Shown in pieces: positions 8,284 through 18,938 of a DNA stretch of 64,000 nucleotides. How positions within the stretch are numbered: position 1 is the first letter of the stretch; each line of letters opens with the position of its first letter. A program made the translations under genes and the position numbers. The stretch lies in contig NZ_LR733413.1 in the NCBI RefSeq assembly GCF_902506345.1, forward strand, positions 3,365,229 through 3,429,228, written 5' to 3'. The notes beneath the pieces are model-generated. The model was given only the letters and a program-made list of their open reading frames with translations, was not told where the DNA came from and did not search any database. Source of the stretch: Flavobacterium sp. 9R (GTDB lineage: Bacteria > Bacteroidota > Bacteroidia > Flavobacteriales > Flavobacteriaceae).

Positions 8284-10280
8284 AAGATAAAAACATATCG
8301 TATCGTATTTATCTAGTGGCATTTTTCCTCTTCATAATGGCTGTGGCTATTGCTGTGAAGTTAACGAATATTCAGTGGGTTGAAGGTAATTATTATAGAA
8401 AGTTAGCCAAAGAAAGAACGGTTAAGAATTTTGTTATACCTGCCAATAAAGGAAATATTTATTCGGCTGATGGAAGCTTATTAGCGACTTCGATACCTAA
8501 TTATGAGATTCGTTTTGATGCTGTTGCACCAAAAACGGAAGTCTTCGAAAAGAATATTAAGCAATTAGCAGATTCTTTGGGTAAACTTTTGAATAAATCT
8601 TCCGATACTTTTGAAAGAGAGTTAAGAAGAGCTAGGGTGAATAAAAGCCGCTACTTTTTGGTAGCTCGTGATTTGAGCTATACGGAATATGTTGCAATTA
8701 AAAGTTTTCCATTGTTCAACTTAGGACCATACAAAGGAGGTATGATTGTAGAGCAAGAAACAGTTCGTGAGCATCCAATTGGTAAAATCGCAGAGAGAAC
8801 AATTGGTTATATAGGAAGAGATGTGAACGGTCATATTAATCCTGTTGGTGTAGAAGGGGCTTACAGTAAATACCTAAATGGAAAAAATGGTCGTATTTTA
8901 AAACAAAAAATAGCCAAAGGGCAATGGAAACCAATTAGTGATGTCAATCAGGTGGAGCCTCAAGATGGCTATGATGTTATTTCAACTATAGATGTGTTTA
9001 TTCAAGATATAGCGCATCATGCTTTGTTAAAACAATTAGAAGAATACCAAGCAGATCATGGTTGTGTGGTGGTAATGGAAACACAAACAGGCTATGTAAA
9101 AGCAATTTCTAATCTAGGAAGAAATGAAAAAACAGGCATGTATTCTGAACGATTGAATTATGCAGTTAGAGAGTCTCATGAGCCTGGTTCAACTTTTAAA
9201 TTGGTTGATTTAATGGCTTTGTTAGAAGATAAATTAGTAGATACAAGTGCTGTTTTTGATAGCAAAGGTGGTGAAATAAAATACTTTGGTAAATCTGTGC
9301 GTGATTCACACAAAGGAGGTTATGGTAAAATTTCTTTGGCAAGAGGATTTGAAGTTTCATCTAATACTGTAATGGTTCAAGCTGTATATAACAATTACAA
9401 GTCTAATCCAACGCAATTTGTGAATCATATCAATGCTTATGGTTTGAATAGAAAATTAGGGATTGGTTTTAATGGAGAAGGCGCGCCTTATATTCCTCAG
9501 CCTTCTGATAGAAGTTGGTCTAAATTATCACTGCCATGGATGGCCTATGGATATGGCGTTTCTGTAACTCCTTTACAAACATTATCTTATTATAATGCTG
9601 TAGCAAATAATGGAGAAATGGTAAAACCATTGTTTGTTTCCGAAATTAAAGAATGGAACAAAACCATCAAAAAATATGATAAAGTGGTTTTGAATCCTAG
9701 AATTTGCTCGCAAGAGACTATAAAAAAACTCAAGGCAGTTTTGGAAAATGTGGTCAAAAAAGGTACAGGTTCTAAGTTGTATTCCAAAGATTTTTCTATG
9801 GCAGGAAAAACAGGTACGGCTCAAGTTAATTATGCAAAATCTGGCGGTGCCGAAAAATACTATGCGTCTTCATTCGTAGGGTATTTTCCAGCAGATCATC
9901 CAAAATATTCTTGTATTGTAGTGGTTCACAAACCCAATACAACCAATAATAATTATTACGGAGCTGATGTGGCAGGTCCAGTTTTTAAGCGTATCGCTCA
10001 AAAGATATTTACCGACTCGCCAACAACCAATGAGATTAAAAATTTGAATAGAAAAATTCAAAAGCAAGAGGGCAATTATAATTCTTATTATGCAAAAGCT
10101 CAAAAGAAATTCAAAGCGATTCCTAATGTAAGAGGAATGGCGGGTATGGATGCTGTTGCATTACTTGAGAATTTAGGGCTAAAGGTGAAAGCAATCGGTA
10201 TTGGAAAAGTAAAGAAACAATCACTTCAAGCAGGTGAGAATATAAATAAAAATGCAACTATAATATTAGAATTGTCATGA
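8274..10280 (+). CDS. ftsI: Division transpeptidase FtsI/PBP3 with PASTA domain
   Basis: Class B penicillin-binding protein that cross-links septal peptidoglycan. The 668-aa product has an N-terminal membrane anchor (about 11-30), a dimerisation region, and a transpeptidase domain with S306-TFK309, S362-S-N364 and K512-T-G514. The C-terminal ~60 residues (IPNVRGMAGMDAVALLENLG) form one PASTA domain, a feature of the Spo5D/Bacteroidota type and absent in E. coli PBP3. It overlaps ftsL by 10 bp and murE by 4 bp. Confidence 0.95.
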   Translation: MAVEDKNISYRIYLVAFFLFIMAVAIAVKLTNIQWVEGNYYRKLAKERTVKNFVIPANKGNIYSADGSLLATSIPNYEIRFDAVAPKTEVFEKNIKQLADSLGKLLNKSSDTFERELRRARVNKSRYFLVARDLSYTEYVAIKSFPLFNLGPYKGGMIVEQETVREHPIGKIAERTIGYIGRDVNGHINPVGVEGAYSKYLNGKNGRILKQKIAKGQWKPISDVNQVEPQDGYDVISTIDVFIQDIAHHALLKQLEEYQADHGCVVVMETQTGYVKAISNLGRNEKTGMYSERLNYAVRESHEPGSTFKLVDLMALLEDKLVDTSAVFDSKGGEIKYFGKSVRDSHKGGYGKISLARGFEVSSNTVMVQAVYNNYKSNPTQFVNHINAYGLNRKLGIGFNGEGAPYIPQPSDRSWSKLSLPWMAYGYGVSVTPLQTLSYYNAVANNGEMVKPLFVSEIKEWNKTIKKYDKVVLNPRICSQETIKKLKAVLENVVKKGTGSKLYSKDFSMAGKTGTAQVNYAKSGGAEKYYASSFVGYFPADHPKYSCIVVVHKPNTTNNNYYGADVAGPVFKRIAQKIFTDSPTTNEIKNLNRKIQKQEGNYNSYYAKAQKKFKAIPNVRGMAGMDAVALLENLGLKVKAIGIGKVKKQSLQAGENINKNATIILELS

Positions 10281-11740
10281 AAATACTAAAAGACATACTG
10301 TATAAAGTAGCAATAGAAGCATTAAACGGGTCTACTGATAATGCTGTCAATCATTTGCATTTTGATTCTAGAAAAATAGAAGTTAATGATGTTTTTGTTG
10401 CAATAAGAGGTGCGGTTTCAGACGGGCATAACTTCATTGATAAAGCAATTGCTTTAGGGGCTACTACAATTGTTTGTGATGTGTTTCCTTCAGAATTGCA
10501 AAAAAATGTTACCTATGTTTTAGTAAAAGATACTAACGCTGCTTTGGCATTTATGGCGGCTAATTTTTATGACAATCCTTCTCAAAAATTAAAATTAGTT
10601 GGAATAACTGGAACAAATGGTAAAACAACAATTGCATCATTACTGTATCAATTATTTAAAAAAGCAGGTTTTAAGGTTGGCTTGATATCTACAGTTAAAA
10701 TTTTGGTTAATGATGAAGAATTTAAAGCAACGCATACTACTCCAGATTCTTTGACCATAAACCACTATTTGGCAGCAATGAATGAGGCTGGTGTAGAATA
10801 TTGTTTTATGGAGGTTAGTTCTCATGGAATTCATCAAAAAAGAACGGAAGGGCTTCATTTTGTGGGCGGAGTTTTTACGAATCTTTCGCATGATCATTTG
10901 GATTATCACCCAACTTTTGCAGAATATCGTGATGTGAAAAAATCATTTTTTGACTTTTTGCCAAAAACAGCATTTGCTTTGTCAAACGGAGATGATAAAA
11001 ATGGAGCAGTTATGCTGCAAAATACTACTGCGACCAAACGAACGTATGCACTTAAATCTTATGCAGATTACAAAGCAATAATTCTCGAAAATCAATTATC
11101 GGGTTTGTTGTTAAAGATTAATGATAATGAAGTTTGGGTCAAATTGATTGGAACATTTAACGCCTATAATTTATTAGCCATTTACGGTACTGCCATAGAA
11201 TTAGGCCTTGAGAGCCTAGAAGTGCTTAGATTGTTGTCTGAATTAGAAAGTGTTTCTGGTAGATTTCAATTTATTGTTTCGGCTCAAAATATAACTGCTA
11301 TTGTTGATTATGCACATACGCCGGATGCCCTAGATAATGTTTTGAATACGATTAACGATGTACGAACTCAAAACGAACAGTTGATTACGGTTGTTGGATG
11401 CGGTGGAAATAGAGATAAAGCCAAGCGTCCAATTATGGGAGGTATTGCGTCTGATAAAAGCGATAAGGCAATTCTAACTTCGGATAATCCTCGTGATGAA
11501 GAACCAGAAACTATAATTGAAGAAATGGAGACTGGTGTAGCTCCACAAAACTTTAAAAAAGTTTTAGTAATTACAGATAGAAAACAGGCCATAAAAGCGG
11601 CTTGTCAGTTGGCGCAACCCAATGATATTATTTTAATTGCTGGAAAAGGACATGAAACCTATCAAGAAATCAAAGGAGTTCGTCAGGACTTTGATGATAT
11701 GAAAATAGTAAAAGAAACATTAGAACAATTAGGAAAATAA
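10277..11740 (+). CDS. murE: UDP-MurNAc-tripeptide synthetase MurE
   Basis: Cytoplasmic ligase that adds the third amino acid to UDP-MurNAc-L-Ala-D-Glu. The 487 aa include the ATP loop GITGTNGKTT near residue 110, EVSSHGIHQKR and the C-terminal Mur ligase motif. SDNPRDEEPE matches the DNPR motif seen in meso-diaminopimelate-adding enzymes, so the stem peptide probably carries DAP. It overlaps ftsI by 4 bp. Confidence 0.95.
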   Translation: MKILKDILYKVAIEALNGSTDNAVNHLHFDSRKIEVNDVFVAIRGAVSDGHNFIDKAIALGATTIVCDVFPSELQKNVTYVLVKDTNAALAFMAANFYDNPSQKLKLVGITGTNGKTTIASLLYQLFKKAGFKVGLISTVKILVNDEEFKATHTTPDSLTINHYLAAMNEAGVEYCFMEVSSHGIHQKRTEGLHFVGGVFTNLSHDHLDYHPTFAEYRDVKKSFFDFLPKTAFALSNGDDKNGAVMLQNTTATKRTYALKSYADYKAIILENQLSGLLLKINDNEVWVKLIGTFNAYNLLAIYGTAIELGLESLEVLRLLSELESVSGRFQFIVSAQNITAIVDYAHTPDALDNVLNTINDVRTQNEQLITVVGCGGNRDKAKRPIMGGIASDKSDKAILTSDNPRDEEPETIIEEMETGVAPQNFKKVLVITDRKQAIKAACQLAQPNDIILIAGKGHETYQEIKGVRQDFDDMKIVKETLEQLGK

Positions 11741-11821
11741 CAAAGATCAAATCTAAATTCCTTAAACCATTATTTAAGCAGAATTTTAGAATTTGAATTT
11801 AAATTTTTAAAATAGAAAAAT

Positions 11822-13051
11822 ATGCTGTACTACTTATTTGAATATTTAAACAAAACTTTGGATGTGCCAGGAACAGGGGTTTTTCAGTACATCACTTTTA
11901 GATCGGCATTGGCTTTTATGTTGTCATTGTTGCTTTCAACTATTTACGGTAAACGAATTATTGGTTTTTTGCGTAGACAACAAGTAGGAGAAACTGTGCG
12001 TGAACTAGGATTAGCGGGGCAAAACGAAAAAGCGGGTACACCTACTATGGGAGGACTCATCATTATTTTTGCAACTTTAGTCCCTGTACTTTTGTTTGCA
12101 AGACTTCAAAACATCTATATCGTTTTGCTAATTGTAACTACTCTTTGGATGGGAACTATTGGTTTTGTGGATGATTATATCAAAATTTTCAAAAAAGATA
12201 AACAAGGTTTAAAAGGTATTTTTAAAGTATTTGGTCAAGTTGGTTTGGGCTTAATAGTAGGTTCAGTGCTTTATTTTAGTCCAGCAGTTACTGTAAGAAC
12301 TGATACAGGTAAAATTGATGTTTTTAAATCAGCTACTCAAACAGTTATTCTTCCTGCGCCAATTGAGGAAAAGTCTACTGCTACTACCATTCCTTTTTTC
12401 AAAAATAACGAATTTGATTATGCCGAATTGTTAGCTTGGACTGGAGACGGTTATGAAAAATGGGCTTGGTTAATCTTTATCCCAGTTGTGATTTTTATTA
12501 TTACCGCAGTATCTAATGGAGCTAATTTAACTGATGGAATCGATGGCTTAGCCGCAGGAACATCGGCAGTGTCTGTTTTTGCCCTCGGTATATTCACATT
12601 CGTTTCAGGAAATATTATTTTCTCAAACTATCTCAATATTATGTATATCCCCCATTCTGGAGAAATGACGGTATTTATTTTCTCGTTTGTAGGGGCGCTA
12701 ATTGGTTTTCTTTGGTACAATTCCTATCCTGCATCTGTGTTTATGGGCGATACCGGAAGTTTAACTATTGGAGGGATTATTGCGGTTTTGGCCATTGCGG
12801 TAAGAAAAGAAATGTTGATTCCGCTTCTTTGTGGGATTTTCTTAGTAGAAAACTTTTCGGTGGTGTTACAAGTAAGTTATTTTAAGTATACCAAAAAACG
12901 ATTTGGTGAGGGAAGACGAATATTTTTAATGTCGCCTTTGCATCACCATTATCAAAAGAAAGGCTATCACGAGAGCAAAATAGTAACTCGTTTTTGGATT
13001 GTAGCAATTATGTTGGCTATTTTATCTATCGTAACACTAAAATTAAGATAA
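11822..13051 (+). CDS. mraY: Phospho-MurNAc-pentapeptide transferase MraY
   Basis: Integral membrane enzyme that transfers phospho-MurNAc-pentapeptide to undecaprenyl phosphate, forming lipid I. The 409-aa protein has about ten hydrophobic segments. FVDDYIK near residue 115 contains the catalytic acidic pair, and [18 protein letters not shown] and [10 protein letters not shown] are family motifs. An insertion of about 60 polar residues (about 155-215) makes it longer than the ~360-aa E. coli enzyme, as in other Bacteroidota. Confidence 0.95.
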   Translation: MLYYLFEYLNKTLDVPGTGVFQYITFRSALAFMLSLLLSTIYGKRIIGFLRRQQVGETVRELGLAGQNEKAGTPTMGGLIIIFATLVPVLLFARLQNIYIVLLIVTTLWMGTIGFVDDYIKIFKKDKQGLKGIFKVFGQVGLGLIVGSVLYFSPAVTVRTDTGKIDVFKSATQTVILPAPIEEKSTATTIPFFKNNEFDYAELLAWTGDGYEKWAWLIFIPVVIFIITAVSNGANLTDGIDGLAAGTSAVSVFALGIFTFVSGNIIFSNYLNIMYIPHSGEMTVFIFSFVGALIGFLWYNSYPASVFMGDTGSLTIGGIIAVLAIAVRKEMLIPLLCGIFLVENFSVVLQVSYFKYTKKRFGEGRRIFLMSPLHHHYQKKGYHESKIVTRFWIVAIMLAILSIVTLKLR

Positions 13052-13052
13052 G

Positions 13053-14384
13053 ATGAGATTAGTTGTTTTAGGTGGAGGCGAAAGTGGAGTTGGAACCGCT
13101 ATTTTAGGACAAAAGCAAGGCTATGAAGTATTTGTTTCTGATTTTGGAAAAATAAAGCAAAGCTATAAAGACGTTCTTGATAAGTATGGAATTCCTTGGG
13201 AAGAAGAGCAGCATACAGACGCGTTAATTCTAAATGCTACAGTGGTTATGAAAAGCCCTGGTATTCCTGACAAAGCGCCAATTGTGAAGAAATTAGTTGA
13301 GAAAGGAATATCCGTTATTTCAGAAATTGAGTTTACCGCTCCTTTTACAAATGCAATAACTATAGGGATTACAGGTAGTAATGGAAAAACTACTACTACT
13401 ATGCTTACCTATCATTTGTTAAAGAATGCAGGTTTGAATGTAGCCTTGGGAGGAAATATTGGAAAGAGTTTTGCGTGGCAAGTGGCAGAGCATAATTATG
13501 ATGTGTATGTTTTAGAGTTAAGTAGTTTTCAATTGGATGGAATTATCAATTATAAGCCACATATCGCCATTTTAACCAATATTAGCCCAGATCATTTGGA
13601 TCGATATGAATACAAATACGAAAATTATATTGCTTCGAAATTTAGGATTACAATGAACCAAACAGCCTCAGATTATTTGATTTATGATGCTGATGACGAA
13701 GCAACTCAAGAATGGTTAAAACACAATACAACAAAAGCACAATTAATACCTTTTTCTATTTCTCAAACACTGGATTTAGGAGCATTTTTAAAAGACAACA
13801 ATATGGAAGTTAAAATGAATCAAGAAGAATTTTCAATGGAGACCGAATACATTGCATTAGAAGGAAAACATAATATGAAGAACGCAATGGCAGCAACATC
13901 AGTAGCAAAATTAATGCAAATTCGAAATGCTACTATCCGTGAGAGTTTATCGAATTTTCAAGGCGTTGAGCACCGTTTAGAAAAAGTGCTAAAAATTCAA
14001 AATGTGCAATACATAAATGATTCTAAAGCTACCAATGTTAATGCAACCTATTTTGCTTTGGATAGTATGAATGTTCCAACTGTTTGGATAGTTGGTGGTG
14101 TTGATAAAGGAAATGATTATAATGAATTAATGTCTTTGGTACGCGAAAAAGTAAAAGCGATTATTTGCTTGGGAATTGATAATTCTAAGATTATTGCTGC
14201 CTTTGGTAGCGTAGTTGATGATTTAATTGAAGTAAATACAATGAATGATGCTGTAAGAATGGCTCAACGTTATACTGAAAAAGGGGATGCTGTTTTATTG
14301 TCACCAGCTTGCGCAAGTTTTGATTTATTCGAAAACTATGAAGATCGTGGACGTCAATTCAAACAAGCAGTTTATAATCTGTAA
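13053..14384 (+). CDS. murD: UDP-MurNAc-L-Ala:D-Glu ligase MurD
   Basis: Cytoplasmic ligase that adds D-Glu to UDP-MurNAc-L-Ala. The 443-aa product has an N-terminal Rossmann-like UDP-binding region (VVLGGGESGVG), the ATP loop GITGSNGKTTTT near residue 110, NISPDHLDRY, and NDSKATNVNAT in the C-terminal domain. The gap to mraY is one base. It is of normal length with no odd features. Confidence 0.95.
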   Translation: MRLVVLGGGESGVGTAILGQKQGYEVFVSDFGKIKQSYKDVLDKYGIPWEEEQHTDALILNATVVMKSPGIPDKAPIVKKLVEKGISVISEIEFTAPFTNAITIGITGSNGKTTTTMLTYHLLKNAGLNVALGGNIGKSFAWQVAEHNYDVYVLELSSFQLDGIINYKPHIAILTNISPDHLDRYEYKYENYIASKFRITMNQTASDYLIYDADDEATQEWLKHNTTKAQLIPFSISQTLDLGAFLKDNNMEVKMNQEEFSMETEYIALEGKHNMKNAMAATSVAKLMQIRNATIRESLSNFQGVEHRLEKVLKIQNVQYINDSKATNVNATYFALDSMNVPTVWIVGGVDKGNDYNELMSLVREKVKAIICLGIDNSKIIAAFGSVVDDLIEVNTMNDAVRMAQRYTEKGDAVLLSPACASFDLFENYEDRGRQFKQAVYNL

Positions 14385-14414
14385 ATAATATAAATAAGTT
14401 TAAAATAGTAAGCA

Positions 14415-15704
14415 ATGAAGGAACTAGTAAACAAGCTAAAAGGAGATAGAGTAATTTGGTCATTCGTGGCCTTATTGGCTTTGTTTTCGTTTATGCCTGT
14501 TTTTAGTGCTAGTAGTAACTTAGCTTATATCGGTTTAGGTAAAGGGAATACTCTTGGGTATTTGTTGAAACATCTTGCCCATATTGGCATAGGCTTTTTG
14601 ATTATTTATTGGATTCATAAAGTCCCGTATTTGTATTTTAGAGCCATTTCAAAAGCAGCATTACCTGTAGTTTGGGTGATGTTGGCCTATGCTTTGATTA
14701 AAGGTACTGTTATCGCTGGAGCCAATGCTAGTCGTTGGATTCAGATTCCTTTTATCAAAATTACGTTTCAGCCTTCAACTATGGCTGCTATTGTGTTGTT
14801 TGTGTTTGTTGCCCGTTATTTGTCCAAAAAAAGGGAAACACCTATAGATTTTAAATCTTCTTTAATCGAATTGTGGCTACCTGTATTCATAACATTAATT
14901 TTTATTTTGCCCTCTAACTTTTCTACCACTGCTTTGATTTTTTCAATGGTTTTAATGTTGGTTTTTATTGGAAAATATCCAATGAAATATATAGGGTTTG
15001 TTATTGGTTCTGGTGTAGTGATGTTGTTGTTTTTTGTGTTGATTGCAAAAGCTTTCCCAGATTCCAGGTTTTTTAGTAGGGTTTCAACATGGGAAAGTCG
15101 TATTGAACGATTCACTTCTGATAAAGCCGATGAAGATAACTATCAAATTGAAAAAGCAAAAACTGCCATAGCCTCTGGTGGACTCTATGGTTTAGGCCCA
15201 GGCAAAAGTGTTCAGAAAAATTTTCTACCTCAATCCTCCTCTGATTTTATCTTTGCCATTATAGTAGAAGAGTGGGGATTGATTGGTGGTCTTTCTGTAC
15301 TTGGATTGTATTTGTTGTTGATGTTTCGTTTTGTAATCGCATCTCATAAGGCCAATACATTATTTGGAAAATTAATTGTAATTGCTCTTGGTTTTCCAAT
15401 GATTTTTCAGGCGATGATTAATATGGCTGTAGCAGTAGAGTTATTGCCAGTTACAGGTCAAACATTGCCATTAATAAGTAGTGGAGGTAGCTCCATTTGG
15501 ATGACTTGTTTTGCACTTGGTGTTATTTTGAGTGTCACCAAAAAAGAAGAAGAAATTGCTCAAGAATTAAAAGAAAAACAAATTCGAGAAGAAGCTTTGC
15601 AAAAGTTGATTGATGCGCAACTCGAATCTGATGCTCAAGAAAAAGAAGAAGAATATTCTATAGAAGATCATGCTAATCCAATGAATGCGGTACTTAACCG
15701 ATAG
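14415..15704 (+). CDS. ftsW: Septal SEDS glycosyltransferase FtsW
   Basis: SEDS-family polytopic membrane protein that polymerises lipid II at the septum together with FtsI. It has 429 aa and about ten hydrophobic segments. [20 protein letters not shown], then [13 protein letters not shown] and the near C-terminal PLISSGGSS are the SEDS signatures. A charged, probably cytoplasmic tail of ~50 Glu/Gln-rich residues follows the last helix. Its place between murD and murG is standard. Confidence 0.94.
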   Translation: MKELVNKLKGDRVIWSFVALLALFSFMPVFSASSNLAYIGLGKGNTLGYLLKHLAHIGIGFLIIYWIHKVPYLYFRAISKAALPVVWVMLAYALIKGTVIAGANASRWIQIPFIKITFQPSTMAAIVLFVFVARYLSKKRETPIDFKSSLIELWLPVFITLIFILPSNFSTTALIFSMVLMLVFIGKYPMKYIGFVIGSGVVMLLFFVLIAKAFPDSRFFSRVSTWESRIERFTSDKADEDNYQIEKAKTAIASGGLYGLGPGKSVQKNFLPQSSSDFIFAIIVEEWGLIGGLSVLGLYLLLMFRFVIASHKANTLFGKLIVIALGFPMIFQAMINMAVAVELLPVTGQTLPLISSGGSSIWMTCFALGVILSVTKKEEEIAQELKEKQIREEALQKLIDAQLESDAQEKEEEYSIEDHANPMNAVLNR

Positions 15705-15748
15705 TATCTGATAGTAGTAAATTGTTTATTTGTTCTAAATTTTTTAAG

Positions 15749-16840
15749 ATGTCAAAATTAAAATTCATATTGAGTGGTGGTGGTACTGGTGGTCATATCT
15801 ATCCAGCAATTGCTATTGCAAATGAGCTAAAGAAGCGATTTCCAGAAGCAGAGTTTCTTTTTGTGGGCGCCAAAGACAAAATGGAAATGCAAAAAGTACC
15901 TCAAGCCGGTTACGCTATTAAAGGGCTTTGGATAGCCGGTTTACAAAGAAAACTGACACTGCAAAATGCATTATTTCCCTTCAAGCTATTAAGTAGTTTG
16001 TGGGAGTCAAGAAAAATACTTAAAAGCTTCAAGCCTGACGTAGTTATTGGTACGGGAGGTTTTGCAAGTGGTCCTTTGTTGAATGTCGCCAATAGTTTAA
16101 ATATTCTAACATTAATACAAGAGCAAAATTCATATCCAGGAATTACAAATAAGTTATTGAGTAAAAAGGCAGCAAAAATTTGTGTTGCTTATGAAAACTT
16201 AGAACGATTTTTTCCTAAAGAAAAAATGATTTTGACAGGAAATCCCGTTCGTCAAGATTTAATTGATGTTTCTAGTAAAAGGGAAGAGGCAATTACTTTT
16301 TTTAAACTAGATCCAAAGAAAAAAACACTATTGGTTTTAGGAGGAAGTTTAGGTGCTAGAAGAATCAATCAATTGATTGAAAAAGAATTGCAAGGTCTTT
16401 TGTCGCAAAAAGTTCAAATTATATGGCAATGCGGTAAACTTTATTTAGACGACTATTCTAAATACAATTCAGCTCAAGTGCAAGTAGTTGCTTTTATCGA
16501 GCGTATGGATCTTGTTTATGCAGCTGCAGATGTAGTTATTTCTAGAGCTGGAGCGTCGTCGGTTTCTGAATTATGTATAGTTGGAAAACCAGTGATTTTT
16601 ATCCCTTCTCCAAATGTTGCAGAAGATCATCAGACGAAGAATGCACAAGCAATAGTAGATAAGAAAGGAGCAATAATGATTAAAGAATCTGCATTAGAGG
16701 ATGAATTTAGTATTGTTCTAGAAGCTTTGTTGAAAGATGAAGGAAAACAACAACTCTTGGGCGATAACATAAAAAAGTTGGCTTTACCTCAAGCAACGAT
16801 CCAAATCGTTGATGAAATTGAAAAGTTATTAAAAAAATAG
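15749..16840 (+). CDS. murG: Lipid II synthase MurG
   Basis: GT28-family glycosyltransferase that adds GlcNAc to lipid I at the inner face of the membrane. [17 protein letters not shown] is the N-terminal glycine-rich loop, and [10 protein letters not shown] with [14 protein letters not shown] form the UDP-GlcNAc site. The frame is open from an ATG at 15722, but that adds only nine non-family residues (MFICSKFFK), so the ATG at 15749 is preferred. The product is 363 aa, the normal size. Confidence 0.94.
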   Translation: MSKLKFILSGGGTGGHIYPAIAIANELKKRFPEAEFLFVGAKDKMEMQKVPQAGYAIKGLWIAGLQRKLTLQNALFPFKLLSSLWESRKILKSFKPDVVIGTGGFASGPLLNVANSLNILTLIQEQNSYPGITNKLLSKKAAKICVAYENLERFFPKEKMILTGNPVRQDLIDVSSKREEAITFFKLDPKKKTLLVLGGSLGARRINQLIEKELQGLLSQKVQIIWQCGKLYLDDYSKYNSAQVQVVAFIERMDLVYAAADVVISRAGASSVSELCIVGKPVIFIPSPNVAEDHQTKNAQAIVDKKGAIMIKESALEDEFSIVLEALLKDEGKQQLLGDNIKKLALPQATIQIVDEIEKLLKK

Positions 16841-16873
16841 AGACACTATTTTGTTAATTTTTAAAATTGAAAA

Positions 16874-18223
16874 ATGAACTTAAATCAAATACATAACGTC
16901 TATTTTGTTGGCATTGGAGGCATCGGAATGAGTGCTTTGGCTCGTTATTTCAAAAATATTGGAAAACAAGTTTGTGGTTATGATAAAACGCCGTCGATGT
17001 TGACAAACGAACTTATCGAGAGCGGAATTGATATTCATTTTGAAGATAATGTAGCTTTAATTCCAGCTAGTTTTAAACCAGAGAACACTTTGGTAATTAT
17101 CACGCCAGCAGTTCCAAAATCACATTTGGAGTGGAATTATTTCTTAGCCCAAAACTATGAAGTAAAAAAACGTGCCGAAGTACTAGGGATAATAACCAAA
17201 GACACTTTTAGCTTTGCTGTAGCAGGTACACACGGAAAAACTACTACTTCAAGTATTCTTGGGCATATTCTTTATGAAAGTGGTGCAGATGTTACTGCTT
17301 TTATTGGAGGAATAGTTGAAAATTACAATTCCAATTTAATTGGTTTAGGCAAAACAGTTACTGTAGTTGAAGCAGACGAATTCGATCGCTCATTCTTGCA
17401 CTTACATCCAAATATTGCTTGTGTAACCTCTATGGATGCGGATCATTTAGATATCTACGGAACAAGTGAGGCTATAGAAGCTTCTTTTGTAGAGTTTGCA
17501 AACAAAGTTGAAGATAAATCGAAATTGTTTATTGCCCAAGGCTTACCGCTAGAAGGAATGGTTTGTGCAATAAATAATGATGCTCAATTTAAAGCATTTA
17601 ATGTAAGAGTCGAGGATTCTAGCTATGTGTTTGATGTGCAGACACCAACAGAACTCATTACGAATTTACGTTTTGGTTTACCAGGACGACATAATTTAAT
17701 GAATGCGTTGATGGCATTGGCAATGGCTAAAACTTACGGCACCCCAACTGAGGCAATTGCTAGTGCTTTATCAACATTTAGAGGGATAAGAAGACGTTTT
17801 TCTTATCAAATTAAACGTTCGGATTTGATTTACATAGACGACTATGCACATCATCCAACCGAAATTAATGCGGTGCATCAAGCGGTAAGAGAGTTGTATC
17901 CTGGTCAAAAAGTATTGGCTGTTTTTCAACCGCATTTGTTTAGTAGAACCAAAGATTTTGCTGATGACTTTGCTGCTAGCTTATCTAATTTTGACGAAAT
18001 TTTATTGTTAGATATTTATCCTGCACGTGAACTTCCAATGGAAGGTGTTACCTCACAATGGTTAATGGATAAAATGACAAATGATAATAAGCGATTAGTT
18101 GAAAAAGAACATTTAATTGCGTCTATTCAGTCTTCAGATGCCAAGGTTATTGTAACCATAGGTGCTGGTGATTTAGGAGAAATGGTTCCATCAATAAAAA
18201 AGGCATTAGATGAAACGTTTTAA
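16874..18223 (+). CDS. murC: UDP-MurNAc:L-Ala ligase MurC
   Basis: Cytoplasmic ligase that attaches the first amino acid of the stem peptide. It has 449 aa with VGIGGIGMSALARYF at the N-terminus, the ATP loop AGTHGKTTTSS near residue 117, EADEFDRSFL, and DDYAHHPTEI in the C-terminal domain. It overlaps ftsQ by 14 bp. murF, murB and ddl are not in this cluster and must lie elsewhere, which is usual for Bacteroidota. Confidence 0.95.
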   Translation: MNLNQIHNVYFVGIGGIGMSALARYFKNIGKQVCGYDKTPSMLTNELIESGIDIHFEDNVALIPASFKPENTLVIITPAVPKSHLEWNYFLAQNYEVKKRAEVLGIITKDTFSFAVAGTHGKTTTSSILGHILYESGADVTAFIGGIVENYNSNLIGLGKTVTVVEADEFDRSFLHLHPNIACVTSMDADHLDIYGTSEAIEASFVEFANKVEDKSKLFIAQGLPLEGMVCAINNDAQFKAFNVRVEDSSYVFDVQTPTELITNLRFGLPGRHNLMNALMALAMAKTYGTPTEAIASALSTFRGIRRRFSYQIKRSDLIYIDDYAHHPTEINAVHQAVRELYPGQKVLAVFQPHLFSRTKDFADDFAASLSNFDEILLLDIYPARELPMEGVTSQWLMDKMTNDNKRLVEKEHLIASIQSSDAKVIVTIGAGDLGEMVPSIKKALDETF

Positions 18224-18932
18224 TTGGCAAACAATCCGATTGCTTTTAATGTTTGCATTAGTGATCTTTTTGTATTCGTTTACTGGAAAACGGAATTTGA
18301 ATCGAAAAGTAACGAAAGCAGAGGTTGTTTTTGTAGGAGAAAACCAACTTTTTGTTAAACAACAAGCGGTTAATAAATTGTTAATAGAAAATAGACAGGA
18401 CCCTAAAACTATTGCTATAGATGCCTTAGATTTGAATAAACTCGAGAAAACTATCGATTCACACCCTTTGATTGACAAGTCTGAAGTGTCTGTGAGTGTA
18501 GATGGTGTTCTAAAAGCTGTTGTAAAACAAAAGACTCCAATAGCAAGAATTAATGGAAAGGGAGAATCTTTTTATATTGATTACAAGGGAAATAAAATGC
18601 CTTTGTCTGAAAACTATACAGCACGAGTTCTTCTTGTTTCGGGGGAAATAAACGATAAAAATAAGGAAGATTTAGCTAAGCTATTTCGTGTAATTTACGA
18701 CGATGTTTTTTTGAAAAAAAACATCATTGGAATGCAAGTTATGCCAAATGGTAGCGTTTTAATGCTCAATAGAAATTATAATTTTAAAATTGATTTTGGT
18801 CAATTGATAAACGTTGAACAGAAATTCAAGAATTATAAAGCGTTTTTTCAAAAAGTAGTTTTAGATAGCTCAATTGCTAAATATAATAAAATTGATCTTC
18901 GATTTGCGGAACAAGTAGTGTGTACTAAATAA
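18210..18932 (+). CDS. ftsQ: Division protein FtsQ/DivIB-like
   Basis: A 240-aa bitopic membrane protein with a short cytoplasmic N-terminus, a transmembrane helix at about residues 9-25 and a periplasmic domain. A POTRA-like region at ~35-110 (LNKLEKTIDSHPLIDKSEV) and a beta domain with a conserved DFG/RFAEQVV end fit FtsQ. FtsQ links FtsL/FtsB to the divisome. Low conservation is normal for this family; the position between murC and ftsA supports the call. Confidence 0.88.
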   Translation: MKRFNWQTIRLLLMFALVIFLYSFTGKRNLNRKVTKAEVVFVGENQLFVKQQAVNKLLIENRQDPKTIAIDALDLNKLEKTIDSHPLIDKSEVSVSVDGVLKAVVKQKTPIARINGKGESFYIDYKGNKMPLSENYTARVLLVSGEINDKNKEDLAKLFRVIYDDVFLKKNIIGMQVMPNGSVLMLNRNYNFKIDFGQLINVEQKFKNYKAFFQKVVLDSSIAKYNKIDLRFAEQVVCTK

Positions 18933-18938
18933 TAGAAA